Shown: piece after piece, positions 44,336-53,220 of the stretch
Layout of the letters: every line of letters begins with the position of its first letter
How positions within the stretch are numbered: the stretch's first letter is position 1
Assembly (NCBI RefSeq): GCF_001741865.1
Contig: NZ_CP017147.1
Span: forward strand, 558,001 to 622,000
Direction: 5' to 3'
Source of the DNA: Bosea vaviloviae
GTDB lineage: Bacteria; Pseudomonadota; Alphaproteobacteria; Rhizobiales; Beijerinckiaceae
DNA: 64,000 nt
The notes under the pieces: generated by a model
Databases searched by the model: none
What the model was told of the DNA's origin: nothing
Seen by the model: the letters and a program-made list of their open reading frames with translations, nothing else
Made by a program: the position numbers and the translations under genes

Positions 44336-45733
44336 ATGACAGAAATCACCTGCAAGCTGCTCGTCATCGGCGCCGGTCCCGGCGGCTATGTCTGCGCCAT
44401 CCGCGCCGGCCAGCTCGGCCTCGACACCGTCATCGTCGAGAGCACCAAGCTCGGCGGCAGCTGCCTCAATATCGGCTGCATTCCGTCCAAGGCGATGATC
44501 CATGTCGCCGAGGAATTCGAGAAGGCAGCCCACGCCGCCGCCGGCAAGACCCCCTTCGGCCTCACGGCATCGGCTCCCAAGCTCGACCTGAAGCAGGCCG
44601 TGGCGTGGAAGGACGGCATCGTCCAGCGTCTCAACAACGGCGTCGCCGCGCTGCTGCGCAAGTCCAAGGTCAAGATCGTCCATGGCCGTGCCCGCTTCCG
44701 CGACGGCAAGACCGTCATCGTCGAGACCGAGACCGGACCGCGAACGATCAAGGCCGAGACGATCGTGATCGCCACGGGGTCGGCTCCGGTCGAACTGCCC
44801 TTCCTGCCCTTCGGCGGCAATGTCATCTCCTCGACCGGCGCACTGGCGCTGACCGAGGTTCCCAAGCGCCTCGCCGTGGTCGGCGGCGGCTATATCGGGC
44901 TGGAACTCGGCACCGCCTTCGCCAAGCTCGGCGCGAAGGTCACGGTCGTCGAAGCTCAGGCAAGCATCCTGCCGCTCTATGACGCCGAACTGACCGCTCC
45001 CGTCGCAAAGCATCTCGCCGCACTCGGCGTCGAGGTCCTGCTCGGCGCGAAAGCCCGGGGCATGACGCCAAAGGGCAACGCGCTGCTTATCGAAACCGCT
45101 GGGGGTGAAGAGAAGCGCATCGAAGCCGACAAGGTCCTCGTCACGGTCGGCCGGGCGCCGGTCACCAACGGGCTCGGCCTCGAGGAACTCGTGCTCGACA
45201 TGGATGGACGCTTCATCCGCATCGGCGAGCGCTGCGAGACCTCGATGCGCGGCATCCATGCCATCGGCGACGTCACCGGCGAGCCGATGCTGGCGCATCG
45301 CGCCATGGCCCAGGGCGAGATGGTGGCCGAGATCGCCGCCGGCCTGCCACGCGCCTGGGACAAGCGCTGCATTCCGGCGGTCTGCTTCACCGACCCCGAG
45401 ATCGTCTCGGTCGGGCTCTCGCCGGAGGAGGCCGGCAAGGCCGGGCTCGAGATCAAGACCGGGAAATTCCCTTTCGCGGCCAATGGCCGGGCCATGACTC
45501 GCCATGGTGAGCAGGGTTTTGTCCGCATCGTCGCGCAGGCGCAGACGCAGCTCGTGCTTGGCATCCAGGCGGTCGGCCAGGGCGTCTCGGAGCTATCCTC
45601 GACCTTCGGCCTCGCCATCGAGATGGGCGCGACGCTGGAGGACATCGCCGGCACGATCCACGCCCATCCGACGCTTGGCGAAGCCGCGCAGGAGGCGGCC
45701 TTGATGGCGCTGGGTCACGCCATCCACATCTGA
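44336..45733 (+). CDS. lpdV: dihydrolipoyl dehydrogenase (E3)
   Basis: The 465-residue flavoprotein reoxidises E2-bound dihydrolipoamide with NAD. It has the FAD motif [19 protein letters not shown], the redox disulfide [13 protein letters not shown], the NAD fold [18 protein letters not shown]-binding [13 protein letters not shown] and the C-terminal HAHPTLGEA that supplies the catalytic His-Glu pair. It closes the bkd operon and is convergent with the FAD oxidase gene 13 bp away. Confidence 0.97.
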   Translation: MTEITCKLLVIGAGPGGYVCAIRAGQLGLDTVIVESTKLGGSCLNIGCIPSKAMIHVAEEFEKAAHAAAGKTPFGLTASAPKLDLKQAVAWKDGIVQRLNNGVAALLRKSKVKIVHGRARFRDGKTVIVETETGPRTIKAETIVIATGSAPVELPFLPFGGNVISSTGALALTEVPKRLAVVGGGYIGLELGTAFAKLGAKVTVVEAQASILPLYDAELTAPVAKHLAALGVEVLLGAKARGMTPKGNALLIETAGGEEKRIEADKVLVTVGRAPVTNGLGLEELVLDMDGRFIRIGERCETSMRGIHAIGDVTGEPMLAHRAMAQGEMVAEIAAGLPRAWDKRCIPAVCFTDPEIVSVGLSPEEAGKAGLEIKTGKFPFAANGRAMTRHGEQGFVRIVAQAQTQLVLGIQAVGQGVSELSSTFGLAIEMGATLEDIAGTIHAHPTLGEAAQEAALMALGHAIHI

Positions 45734-45746
45734 AAACGGGCTCGCG

Positions 45747-47120
45747 CTAGAACCGCGCCATGCGCCGGTCGATCGCGTCCTGCAGATGATACCAGCCGCT
45801 GACGATCGGCAGGAACCAGGGCGTGCCGTTATAGAGCGGCACCGCCGGGAAAGCCGGATCGTCGAAGGCGCAGGCCCGGTTCTGCCGGCCCAGCAGCTTC
45901 AGCGCCGATTGATGGCCGAGATAGCTCATCAGCGCGACGCCGTTGCCGTTGCAGCCGATGGCGAAATCGACGCCGTCGCGGCGGCCCATATGGGCGATCT
46001 TGTCGGCGGTCATGCCGACCTTGCCGCTCCAGCAATGCGTGACCTTGTAGCCGGCGAGTTGCGGCCAGACCTTCAGCATCATCGCATGGAGGCTCAGTGC
46101 GGCCTCACGCTCCGCCATGCTGAACATGCCCGGCCGGCTGCCGAAGAGGATGCGCGTGCCGTCCGGCGAGGGGCGGCTATAGATCAATTCACGCTTGCTG
46201 TCGGTGATCATGCGCCGGCCGGGATTGATCTCGTCCATGAGCTCGGGCGGCAGCGGCTCGGTCGCGATCTGATAGCTGCGCACCGGCACGATGCGCTTCT
46301 GCAGATAGGGCTGCGCCTTGTCGGTGTAGCCATTGGTGCCGAAGAAGACGTTGCGGGCACGGATCATGCCGCGACCGGTCTCGACCATGTGGAAACCGCC
46401 CTCAGCCGGGCCGACCTTCAGCACCGGCGCGTGCGAACGCAGGGTCGCGCCATTGGCGGCGGCGAGGTGGCGCAGCGCGCGATGGTATTTCGCCGGATGA
46501 AGCCCGCCATAATCGTCGATGACGATGCCGCCATGGTAGAGATCCGTCGCGGTGATCTCGTGCTGGCGGGCTTTGGGGATGTCGTGGACGGTGACGCCGG
46601 TGTGCTTCGCCAGGAGCTCGCCCTGCCGGCGCAGGCGATCGTAATGGCGGGGCACATGCGCGCCGAAATAGCGCCCGAGCACGGCGAGATCGGCATCGAG
46701 CCCCTGCTCGCGGATCAATGTCTTGAGATGATCGTAGGAGGCGAGCGAATCCTCCAGCAAGCGTGACATCCGGGCCGCATCGACGCCCTTGATCGCGCCG
46801 CCGATGACGAGCTTCTGGCCGCTGGAGACCATGCCGCCGGAGCGGGTCGAGGCGCCCGCCCCAAGCTCCTCGGCATCGACCACGGTCACGTCGACGCCGT
46901 TGCGCGCAAGCTCGGCTGCGGCCGAGAGCCCGCAATAACCGGAGCCGACGACGAGCACGTCGGTCCGCGTCGGCAAGGGATCACGCGCCGCCTCGGGCGG
47001 AGCCGCATCCCACCAATAGGGATCGGTGGTGAAGTTCGGCGCCAGCACGCTGGTCTGGTCAGGCATGCAGGTCTGGTCAGGCTTGGTAGTCTGGTCAGGC
47101 TTGGTAGTCTGGTCAGGCAT
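45747..47120 (-). CDS. FAD-dependent amine/amino-acid oxidase (PuuB-like)
   Basis: The 457-residue protein belongs to the DAO superfamily. It has the FAD motif VLVVGSGYCGLSAAAELARN, ASTRSGGMVSSGQ and a C-terminal GCNGNGVALMSYLG segment as in gamma-glutamylputrescine oxidase. Such enzymes oxidise a secondary or primary amine of an amino-acid derivative to imine plus H2O2. The N-terminus has four 6-residue repeats (PDQTTK type). The start at 47120 lies within the 3' end of the ATPase gene. It is the last gene of the seven-gene operon. Confidence 0.88.
   Translation of the reverse strand: MPDQTTKPDQTTKPDQTCMPDQTSVLAPNFTTDPYWWDAAPPEAARDPLPTRTDVLVVGSGYCGLSAAAELARNGVDVTVVDAEELGAGASTRSGGMVSSGQKLVIGGAIKGVDAARMSRLLEDSLASYDHLKTLIREQGLDADLAVLGRYFGAHVPRHYDRLRRQGELLAKHTGVTVHDIPKARQHEITATDLYHGGIVIDDYGGLHPAKYHRALRHLAAANGATLRSHAPVLKVGPAEGGFHMVETGRGMIRARNVFFGTNGYTDKAQPYLQKRIVPVRSYQIATEPLPPELMDEINPGRRMITDSKRELIYSRPSPDGTRILFGSRPGMFSMAEREAALSLHAMMLKVWPQLAGYKVTHCWSGKVGMTADKIAHMGRRDGVDFAIGCNGNGVALMSYLGHQSALKLLGRQNRACAFDDPAFPAVPLYNGTPWFLPIVSGWYHLQDAIDRRMARF
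47050..47120 (-). repeat. 18-bp in-frame tandem repeat at the 5' end of the FAD oxidase gene
   Basis: The minus-strand unit CCTGACCAGACTACCAAG occurs about four times directly after the start ATG, with the last copy diverged. Unit 4 again begins with ATG (ATGCCTGACCAGACC), as at the annotated start. Confidence 0.85.
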
Positions 47121-47880
47121 GGTTTGCCTCCCCAAAAGATCTGATGTTGGACAGGAAGGCGCGCGTGCGCTCATGCTGTGGATTGGCGAAGAATTCGGCG
47201 GGCGGCCCCTGCTCGACGATGCGCCCATCAGCCATGAAGACGACACGGTCGGCGACCTCACGGGCAAAGCCCATCTCATGGGTGACGACGACCATGGTGG
47301 TGCCCTCGCGAGCGAGAGCGCGCATCACGTCGAGCACGCTGGTGATGGTCTCGGGATCGAGCGCCGAGGTCGGCTCATCGAACAGGATCGCCTTGGGCTG
47401 CATGGCGAGCGCCCTGACGATGGCGACGCGCTGCTGCTGCCCGCCGGACAGAGCTGAGGGGTAGTCATCGGCCTTATGGGCGAGACCGATGCGCGCGAGC
47501 AGCTTGCGCGCCTCATCCTCCGCGACCGCGCGCGGCAGCTTGCGGCGGCGCTGCGGCGTCAACGTCATGTTGCGCAGAATGCTGAGATGCGGAAACAGCG
47601 CATAATCCTGGAAGACCATGCCGATCTGCGTCCGCAGCCCCTGCCAGGCGCCCTCGTCATAGATGTCGACAGCCCGGCCGGCAACCGTCAGCGAGCCCTC
47701 GTCGGGACGCACCAGCCCGTTGATGCAGCGGATCAGCGTGCTCTTGCCCGAGCCGCTCGGACCGATCAGCACGACGACGCTGCCGGCCGCGACATCGAGA
47801 TCGATGCCCTGCAGCGCGGCATGGGTGCCGAAACGCTTGCCGATGCCTTTCAGCGAGATCAGCGGACTGGCATGGCTCAT
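47113..47880 (-). CDS. polar amino-acid ABC transporter ATP-binding protein
   Basis: The 255-residue ATPase is of the GlnQ/HisP class: Walker A GPSGSGKST, signature LSGGQQQRVAIVRAL, Walker B AILFDEPTSALDPE and the H-loop VVVTHEMGFAREVADR. It pairs with the two permeases at 49.4-50.8 kb. It starts 4 nt inside the preceding lyase gene, showing tight coupling of lyase and transporter. Confidence 0.94.
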   Translation of the reverse strand: MSHASPLISLKGIGKRFGTHAALQGIDLDVAAGSVVVLIGPSGSGKSTLIRCINGLVRPDEGSLTVAGRAVDIYDEGAWQGLRTQIGMVFQDYALFPHLSILRNMTLTPQRRRKLPRAVAEDEARKLLARIGLAHKADDYPSALSGGQQQRVAIVRALAMQPKAILFDEPTSALDPETITSVLDVMRALAREGTTMVVVTHEMGFAREVADRVVFMADGRIVEQGPPAEFFANPQHERTRAFLSNIRSFGEANHA

Positions 47881-49376
47881 GAGGCGAGCTGGCGCATGTC
47901 GCGCTTCAGGGCCTCGCGCGCCTGCTGCAAGCGGCTGCGCTTGCCGGCAAGATCGGCGCGGCGCGTCTCCAGCCGCACTTGGGCCGCCTCGACCGAGCGC
48001 GCGACGGCCTCGGGCGCCGGACCGCCCGGCAGGGTGCGGGCCGCGACGCTGGCGGTCGGGTCGAGACTGACGCGCACGAGCGCCGGCGACAGGCCGAGCG
48101 GCCGACCGAGCTGGTCGCGGGCGGCGTCATCGACCATTTCGGTGGTAATGCCGTCAGCCGCGAGGCCGCGATCCATCGCCGCGCGCACGACGGCGCCGAC
48201 GATGTGATGCGCCTCGCGGAAGGAGAGATCGGCGTCGCGCACCAGCACATCGGCAAGGTCCGTCGCCGAGGCGAAATCCTCGGTGACGCGGCGCTTCATC
48301 AAGGCGGCGTTGGGCCGGCCGGTGGCGATGATCAGATCGAACAGGGCAAGGCAGCGCAGAGCTTCCTCGCCCGCCTCCCAGACGCCGCGCATGCCCTCGC
48401 GGTTGCCGTCGATCGTATTGGTGAAATGCGTGCCCTTCACCGCCGTGGCGGAGGCGACATAGAGCCCGAGCAGATGGCCCGCCTTGCCCTTGAGGTGCTC
48501 CAGCACGACCGGGTTCTTCTTCTGCGGCATGATGCTGGAGGTGCCGGTAACGCGGTCGGGGAATTCGATCGTCTGGAACTCATGCGAGACCAGCACGTGA
48601 TAATCCTGGGCGACGCGGCTCCAGCCGATCGCGATCTGCGAGAGATCCGCCAGGATCTCGAGGCCGAAATCACGGGTCGCCACCGCATCGAGCGTGTTCT
48701 CGATCAGCCCCTCGAAGCCGAGCGTGGCGGCAACCGCATGCCGGTCGATGGCGAAGGTCGTGCCGGCAAGAGCGCCGGCACCGAGCGGGCTGATATTGGT
48801 GCGCGCCCAGGCGTCGGAGAGCCGGCCGAAATCGCGCTCGAAGGATTGCGCCACGCCGGCGAGATAGAAGCCATAGGTCACGGGCTGGGCCGGCTGCAGA
48901 TGGGTGTAGCCCGGCATCACCGCGTCGCGGAAGCGGAAGGCGCCATCGAGCGCATGCTCCTCGACCTGGAGCAGCGCCTGTCCGGCGTCGAGCAGGAGAT
49001 CGCGGGCGCGCAACCGGTCGAGCGCGGCGGTGAGGTCGTTGCGGCTGCGGGCGATATGCATGCGCCCGCCCGCATCCGTGCCGATCAGCTTGATCAGATG
49101 GGCTTCGTAATTGAAGTAGGAATCCTCGCGCTGCGGATCGAGCTCGACGACCTCGGGCCCCTCCTCCTCCATGCGCAGCAGGCCGGCCGCCAGCGCCTTG
49201 GCAGCATCAGGCGAGATCAGCCCGCAGCGCGCCAGCATCAGCACATGGGCCTGGTTGAGATCGGTCATGTAGCCGAAGACGGCGCGGAAATCGCGGGCGA
49301 GGCGCGGCCCGTAGATATGGTCGCAGACCTCCTGCGCGACCGTCTCGGTCAAGCGGCGGCTGACTTTCGATTCCAT
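47877..49376 (-). CDS. argininosuccinate lyase-like enzyme of the aspartase/fumarase superfamily
   Basis: The 499-residue protein has the superfamily signature GTSSIMPQKKNP with the catalytic Ser loop, TAALDRLRARDLLLDAGQAL, and the base region MPGYTHLQPAQPVTYG. It should cleave an N-C bond of an N-succinyl-type adduct, releasing fumarate. It is about 30-40 residues longer than housekeeping ArgH and lies between ABC transporter genes. So it probably acts on an imported compound (an argininosuccinate-like or aminopolycarboxylate substrate) rather than in arginine synthesis. Confidence 0.85.
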   Translation of the reverse strand: MESKVSRRLTETVAQEVCDHIYGPRLARDFRAVFGYMTDLNQAHVLMLARCGLISPDAAKALAAGLLRMEEEGPEVVELDPQREDSYFNYEAHLIKLIGTDAGGRMHIARSRNDLTAALDRLRARDLLLDAGQALLQVEEHALDGAFRFRDAVMPGYTHLQPAQPVTYGFYLAGVAQSFERDFGRLSDAWARTNISPLGAGALAGTTFAIDRHAVAATLGFEGLIENTLDAVATRDFGLEILADLSQIAIGWSRVAQDYHVLVSHEFQTIEFPDRVTGTSSIMPQKKNPVVLEHLKGKAGHLLGLYVASATAVKGTHFTNTIDGNREGMRGVWEAGEEALRCLALFDLIIATGRPNAALMKRRVTEDFASATDLADVLVRDADLSFREAHHIVGAVVRAAMDRGLAADGITTEMVDDAARDQLGRPLGLSPALVRVSLDPTASVAARTLPGGPAPEAVARSVEAAQVRLETRRADLAGKRSRLQQAREALKRDMRQLAS

Positions 49377-49416
49377 GGCGATATCCTCGGGCGTTGTCTT
49401 GTTATGAGAGCGAGAG

Positions 49417-50133
49417 TCAGGGCAGCTGCGTCAGCGGCTTGACGAGCAGCGGGCCCACTGAGGCAGGCCTGCGCTGGTCGTTCTTCAACCGGCGTTCGAG
49501 CCAGCGGCCGAACCAGGTCAGCGCGGAGCAGATGACGAAATAGATCAGCAGCACCGCGCCATAGACGGTGAAGGCCGGATTCCAGCCCTCCATCATCGTG
49601 GTGCGCTCGACGATGATCTGGCCGACCTTGAAGAACTCGCTGACGCCGACGAGCGCGCCGAGCGACGTCGCCTGCACGAGCAATGTCAGCAAGCCGACGA
49701 AGGGCGGCAAGATCGAGCGCAGCGCCTGCGGGCCGGTGATGAAGAGATAGACCTCCCAGGGCTTGAGGCCGAGCGCGGCTGCACTCTGCCACTGATGCCT
49801 GGGCACCGAGGCGAAGCCGGCGCGCACGATCTCGGTGCCGTTGGCGCTGCCCCAGAGCGAGAGGCCGACCGTGACGGCCGCGAAAGGCGACAGTTCCATG
49901 CCAAACAGCGGCGCGACGAAGAAGACGAAGAAGATGTTCACGATCAACGGGATGTCGCGAAACAATTCGACATAGGCCTTCACCAGCCAGCGCAGCCAGC
50001 GGAAGCGCAGGGTCGCCAGGATGCCCAGGATGAAGGCGATCATGGTCGAGATCAGCAGCGTCGCCAGCGCCAGGGCCAGGGTCATGCCGATGCCCTGGAG
50101 GATGAAGGGCAGGTTCTTGACGAGGAGTGTCAT
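49417..50133 (-). CDS. polar amino-acid ABC transporter permease 2
   Basis: The 238-residue HisM/GlnP-type permease has helices such as LQGIGMTLALALATLLIST and the coupling region FASVPRHQWQSAAALGLKPW followed by LPPFVGLLTLLVQATSLG. It forms a heterodimer with the next permease. It lies 10 bp after permease 1 and 40 bp before the lyase gene. Confidence 0.93.
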   Translation of the reverse strand: MTLLVKNLPFILQGIGMTLALALATLLISTMIAFILGILATLRFRWLRWLVKAYVELFRDIPLIVNIFFVFFVAPLFGMELSPFAAVTVGLSLWGSANGTEIVRAGFASVPRHQWQSAAALGLKPWEVYLFITGPQALRSILPPFVGLLTLLVQATSLGALVGVSEFFKVGQIIVERTTMMEGWNPAFTVYGAVLLIYFVICSALTWFGRWLERRLKNDQRRPASVGPLLVKPLTQLP

Positions 50134-50143
50134 GGCCCTCTCC

Positions 50144-50806
50144 TCAAACCCGGAACGGCTTGTTCAGCCGGTTCTCGAGACGGTTGGCGAAGACGGAGAG
50201 CACCAGGACGAGCGCGAGATAGATCACGCAGATCGCGACAAACATCTCGATCGTGCGGAAATCCATCGAGATCCGGTCGATCGCGACATAGGTCAGCTCG
50301 GCCAGCCCGATCGCCTGGAGATAGGACGAGTTCTTCAACAGCGAGATCGAGGTGTTGAGCATCGAGGGCAGGCCGACCCGGATCGCCATCGGCGCCGCGA
50401 TCAGGCGGAAGAAGCGCCACGGCGTCAGACCCAGTGAAAAGGCCGCCTCGCGCAGGCCCTTCGCGACCGTCTCCAGCCCGCCACGGATGTTCTCGACCTG
50501 ATAGGCGCCGGCCCAGAGCGTCAGGCTCAGCACGCCCGACCAGAACAGCGAGAGCTTGAGACCGATCGTCGGCAGCCCGTAGAAGATGAAGAAGAGCTGG
50601 GCGAGCAGCGGCGTGTTGCGGATGAACTCGACGTAACCGACGACGAGCTTGTCCAGCACCGGCAGCTTCAACACCCTGACCGCTGCGCCCATCAACCCGA
50701 TGACGATCGACAGCACGATGGAGATCGCGCTGACCTGCACGGTCAGCCACAGGCCGCGCATCAGCGCCGGCCCTTGCGCCATCAGATAGGCGAGGTCGAA
50801 TTCCAT
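50144..50806 (-). CDS. polar amino-acid ABC transporter permease 1
   Basis: The 220-residue permease has the family start LMRGLWLTVQVSAISIVLSI, YVEFIRNTPLLAQLFFIFYG and the EAA loop GLETVAKGLREAAFSLGLTP. Together with the protein at 49417-50133 it forms the membrane channel for the binding protein at 51000-51911. Confidence 0.93.
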   Translation of the reverse strand: MEFDLAYLMAQGPALMRGLWLTVQVSAISIVLSIVIGLMGAAVRVLKLPVLDKLVVGYVEFIRNTPLLAQLFFIFYGLPTIGLKLSLFWSGVLSLTLWAGAYQVENIRGGLETVAKGLREAAFSLGLTPWRFFRLIAAPMAIRVGLPSMLNTSISLLKNSSYLQAIGLAELTYVAIDRISMDFRTIEMFVAICVIYLALVLVLSVFANRLENRLNKPFRV

Positions 50807-50886
50807 CCTGCGGATATCCCCTGCGCGACGAAGAGAAGGCCGGAAGAGAAGGCCGGAGCGGCGACGCCGCCCCGCCGATCGCAGCT

Positions 50887-51003
50887 CAGATCACGTCGCA
50901 TTCGGACGGAATCGTCCGAATGCGGAAAACGTGATCGATTCCCGGAGTTTAGAGCATTGCTCACGCGAAAAACCGGTACCCACTTTTTCGCGCAATGCTC
51001 TAG
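50887..51003. repeat. intergenic repeat family A, long variant within the operon
   Basis: ATCACGTCGCATTCGGACGG with CCGTCCGAATGCGG-type complement and GTGATCGATTCCCGG, followed by TTTAGAGCATTGCTC, GCGAAAAACCGG, CCACTTTTTCGCGC and AATGCTCTAGCG. It fills the 193-bp gap between the binding-protein gene and permease 1. Confidence 0.7.
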
Positions 51004-51911
51004 CGCGCCGTCGGCTTCGGCTTCTCGAAGGCCTCGGTGTAGAAGGGCCGGATATCGGCCGGGATCCACTTGTCGACCCATTTCGCGTAGAGGCCCTCGG
51101 CCTTCATGCGGTCGAGCGTGGCATCGACATAGGCGAGCCACTCCGCCTCGTTCTTGCGCACGCCGACGGCGGCATCGGAAATCGCGAAGGGCTCCCCGAC
51201 GAGACGCAGGGTCGGGTCCTTGGCCGCGATCACGATCAGCGTTGCGGCGTCATGGGTATAGGCGTCGCCGCGCCCCTGCTTCAGTGACTGCAAAGCGTCG
51301 GAAGCCGTGTTGAGCCTGAGGTTGTCGACCTTCGGCATGTTGTCCTCGAACCATTTCGCCTGGGTCGAGCCCTTCAGCATGATCACGATCTTGCCGGCGA
51401 CATCGTCGAGCTTCTTGATCGGGCTGTCCTTGGCGACCAGCATGTCGCTGCCGCCCCAGCGATAGGGCTTCGAGAAGTCAATGACGCGGGCGCGTTCGGG
51501 CGTGACGCCGAGCGTCGCGATCAGCAGGTCGACCTTCTTGCCGGAGAGCTGCGGAATGCGGTTCTCCGCGGTCACGCAGGTCAACTCGATCTTGTCGGGT
51601 GAGCCGAAGGCCCAGGCGGCGATCTGGATCGCCATGTCGGTCTCGACGCCGGCGAATTTGCCGGTCTCGTCCTTGTAGCCATAGGGCGGCTGGTCGCAGC
51701 GCACGCCGGCCTTGAGAAGGCCTGCGGCCTTGATCGCCGCGGGCAGCGGCGGCAGGGTCTGCGCGCTTACGAGCCCTGAGGACAAGACGGTCGCGGCAAG
51801 GGCCGCAAGCGTCGAAAGCACCGGCAGGCGCCGGCTGTGAAACTGCGTCCAGCTCTGAAACTGCGTCCAAGTCTGAAACTGCGTCCAAGTCTGAAATTGC
51901 GTCATGGTCAT
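51000..51911 (-). CDS. polar amino-acid ABC transporter substrate-binding protein
   Basis: This 303-residue periplasmic protein has a signal sequence (RRLPVLSTLAALAATVLSSG, ending SAQ) and a family 3 binding fold: LKAGVRCDQPPYGYKDETGK, FAGVETDMAIQIAAW, LIATLGVTPERARVIDFSKP, GGSDMLVAKDSP. The signal is preceded by an unusual 25-residue extension of TQFQTW repeats. Its start overlaps the PLP-enzyme stop codon. The ligand is likely an amino acid or derivative with an alpha-amino-carboxylate. Confidence 0.92.
   Translation of the reverse strand: MTMTQFQTWTQFQTWTQFQSWTQFHSRRLPVLSTLAALAATVLSSGLVSAQTLPPLPAAIKAAGLLKAGVRCDQPPYGYKDETGKFAGVETDMAIQIAAWAFGSPDKIELTCVTAENRIPQLSGKKVDLLIATLGVTPERARVIDFSKPYRWGGSDMLVAKDSPIKKLDDVAGKIVIMLKGSTQAKWFEDNMPKVDNLRLNTASDALQSLKQGRGDAYTHDAATLIVIAAKDPTLRLVGEPFAISDAAVGVRKNEAEWLAYVDATLDRMKAEGLYAKWVDKWIPADIRPFYTEAFEKPKPTAR
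51836..51905 (-). repeat. 18-bp in-frame tandem repeat before the signal peptide
   Basis: The minus-strand unit ACGCAGTTTCAGACTTGG (Thr-Gln-Phe-Gln-Thr-Trp) is present about four times directly after the start codon, the outer copies slightly diverged. Confidence 0.88.
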
Positions 51912-53137
51912 CCGTTATCCCTCTGATCGGGCCATTTGGCCTGTTGTTGATTCCGTTCCGACTGAGGCCGGCTCGCCGCGCCACCCGCATCGCGGAGGCC
52001 CACCTCTTCGTCCGCCATCTCAGTCAAATCCCTGAAGCCCGATCCGGTCAGGACCAGCACGGCGTGGCGCCCGGCAAGCGAGCCGTCCTGCGCCAGTTCG
52101 ACGAGCGCGGCGAGAGCCGCCGCCGCCGAGAGCTCGGCGTGGAAGCCGATCGCCGCAAGTCTTGCGCCAGCCGCGCGCGCCGCATCGTCGCCGACTGGGA
52201 CGGCGCAGCCGCTACTGCCCCGCAAGGCCTGGACGGCCTGCCAGGTGACGGTGCTCCCGGCGATCGAGAATTGCGCGGTCTCGCCGGCGAAGTCGCCGCG
52301 ATAATCCTCGCCCACCATCACCCGCGAAAGCCGCGGGAAGGGCTCGGCCGCCACCAGCCTCGGCATGCCGCGCCCGATCTCCGCAAAGCCGAACGACAGG
52401 CCCGAGAGCAGATCGCCGCGCGAGCAGGGAACGACGACGAGATCGGGCATGGCGGAGGCGGCGATCTCGGCTGCGACCGTCTTATATCCCTCGACCCCGA
52501 ACGGGTCGGTCCCGACCGCCGGCAGATGATAATTGGTCGCGGCGAACGCTCCTTCCGCCACGCGGATGGCGAGATGGCGCCAGCGCTCCAGGCTGTCGCC
52601 GACGCTCATGATGCCAGCGCCATGGGCGCTGATCGCCCGGCGATAGGAGGGCGGCAGGTCATCCGTCGCCGCGACCTCGGCGGCGAGGCCGGCGCGCGCC
52701 GCATAGGCTGCGACCGACAAGCCGCCATTGCCGCTGGACGCGGCGACGACCAGCCGCGCGCCGCAATCCTGTGCCCGCGCCAGCAATTGCGCGCTCATCC
52801 GGTCCTTATGCGAGCCGGTCGGGTTGCACCATTCGAGCTTCAGCGACAGCCGGCCGACACCGACAGCCGCGGCAAGCTCCGGAACCTCGACCAAGGGCGT
52901 CCCGCCCTCGCCCAGCGAAAGCGCCTCGGGAAACGGCAGCGCGATCCTTGTCGCCTGTGACCCTTCATCCGGCGCATAGACCAGGCGCAGATTGGAGGCG
53001 TGCCCGTCGCGCGCACAGCGCGGACAGCCACCCTCATGCGTCGCGACCGGCAAACCCAGATCGCAGCGCAGACAGGCGAGGCCCGTCAAACGCGGATTGC
53101 GGATTGGGGCCAGGGCTTGGGCTGAGGGCATGACCAT
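51908..53137 (-). CDS. threonine synthase-like PLP-dependent enzyme
   Basis: The 409-residue fold-type II PLP enzyme has an N-terminal zinc-ribbon-like pair (CLRCDLGLPV, GGCPRC), the PLP lysine in WCNPTGSHKDRMSAQLLA, the Asn segment VAASSGNGGLSVAAYAARAG and a Gly-rich phosphate loop. It is close to threonine synthase but lacks a threonine biosynthesis context. Relatives of this fold include diaminopropionate ammonia-lyase and serine dehydratases. It is the first gene of the operon with the amino-acid transporter and the lyase, so a beta-elimination or replacement on an imported amino acid is inferred. Confidence 0.85.
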   Translation of the reverse strand: MVMPSAQALAPIRNPRLTGLACLRCDLGLPVATHEGGCPRCARDGHASNLRLVYAPDEGSQATRIALPFPEALSLGEGGTPLVEVPELAAAVGVGRLSLKLEWCNPTGSHKDRMSAQLLARAQDCGARLVVAASSGNGGLSVAAYAARAGLAAEVAATDDLPPSYRRAISAHGAGIMSVGDSLERWRHLAIRVAEGAFAATNYHLPAVGTDPFGVEGYKTVAAEIAASAMPDLVVVPCSRGDLLSGLSFGFAEIGRGMPRLVAAEPFPRLSRVMVGEDYRGDFAGETAQFSIAGSTVTWQAVQALRGSSGCAVPVGDDAARAAGARLAAIGFHAELSAAAALAALVELAQDGSLAGRHAVLVLTGSGFRDLTEMADEEVGLRDAGGAASRPQSERNQQQAKWPDQRDNG

Positions 53138-53220
53138 GGGAAAAAATTATTGAGGCCCATCCCCATCTGGTCAAATCTCATTTTTTCGGGTTCCTATTCA
53201 TTTCTGATATGAGGTCTTGC

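Noticed and set aside
47050..47120. Tandem repeat near 47.1 kb as a small CRISPR or iteron
   Set aside because: The 18-bp units are contiguous, in frame and inside the start of a coding gene, so they are a coding minisatellite, not spacers or iterons.
47979..49442. 487-codon plus-strand frame opposite the ArgH-like lyase
   Set aside because: Shadow of the lyase; low-complexity translation, no ribosome binding site and no known domain.
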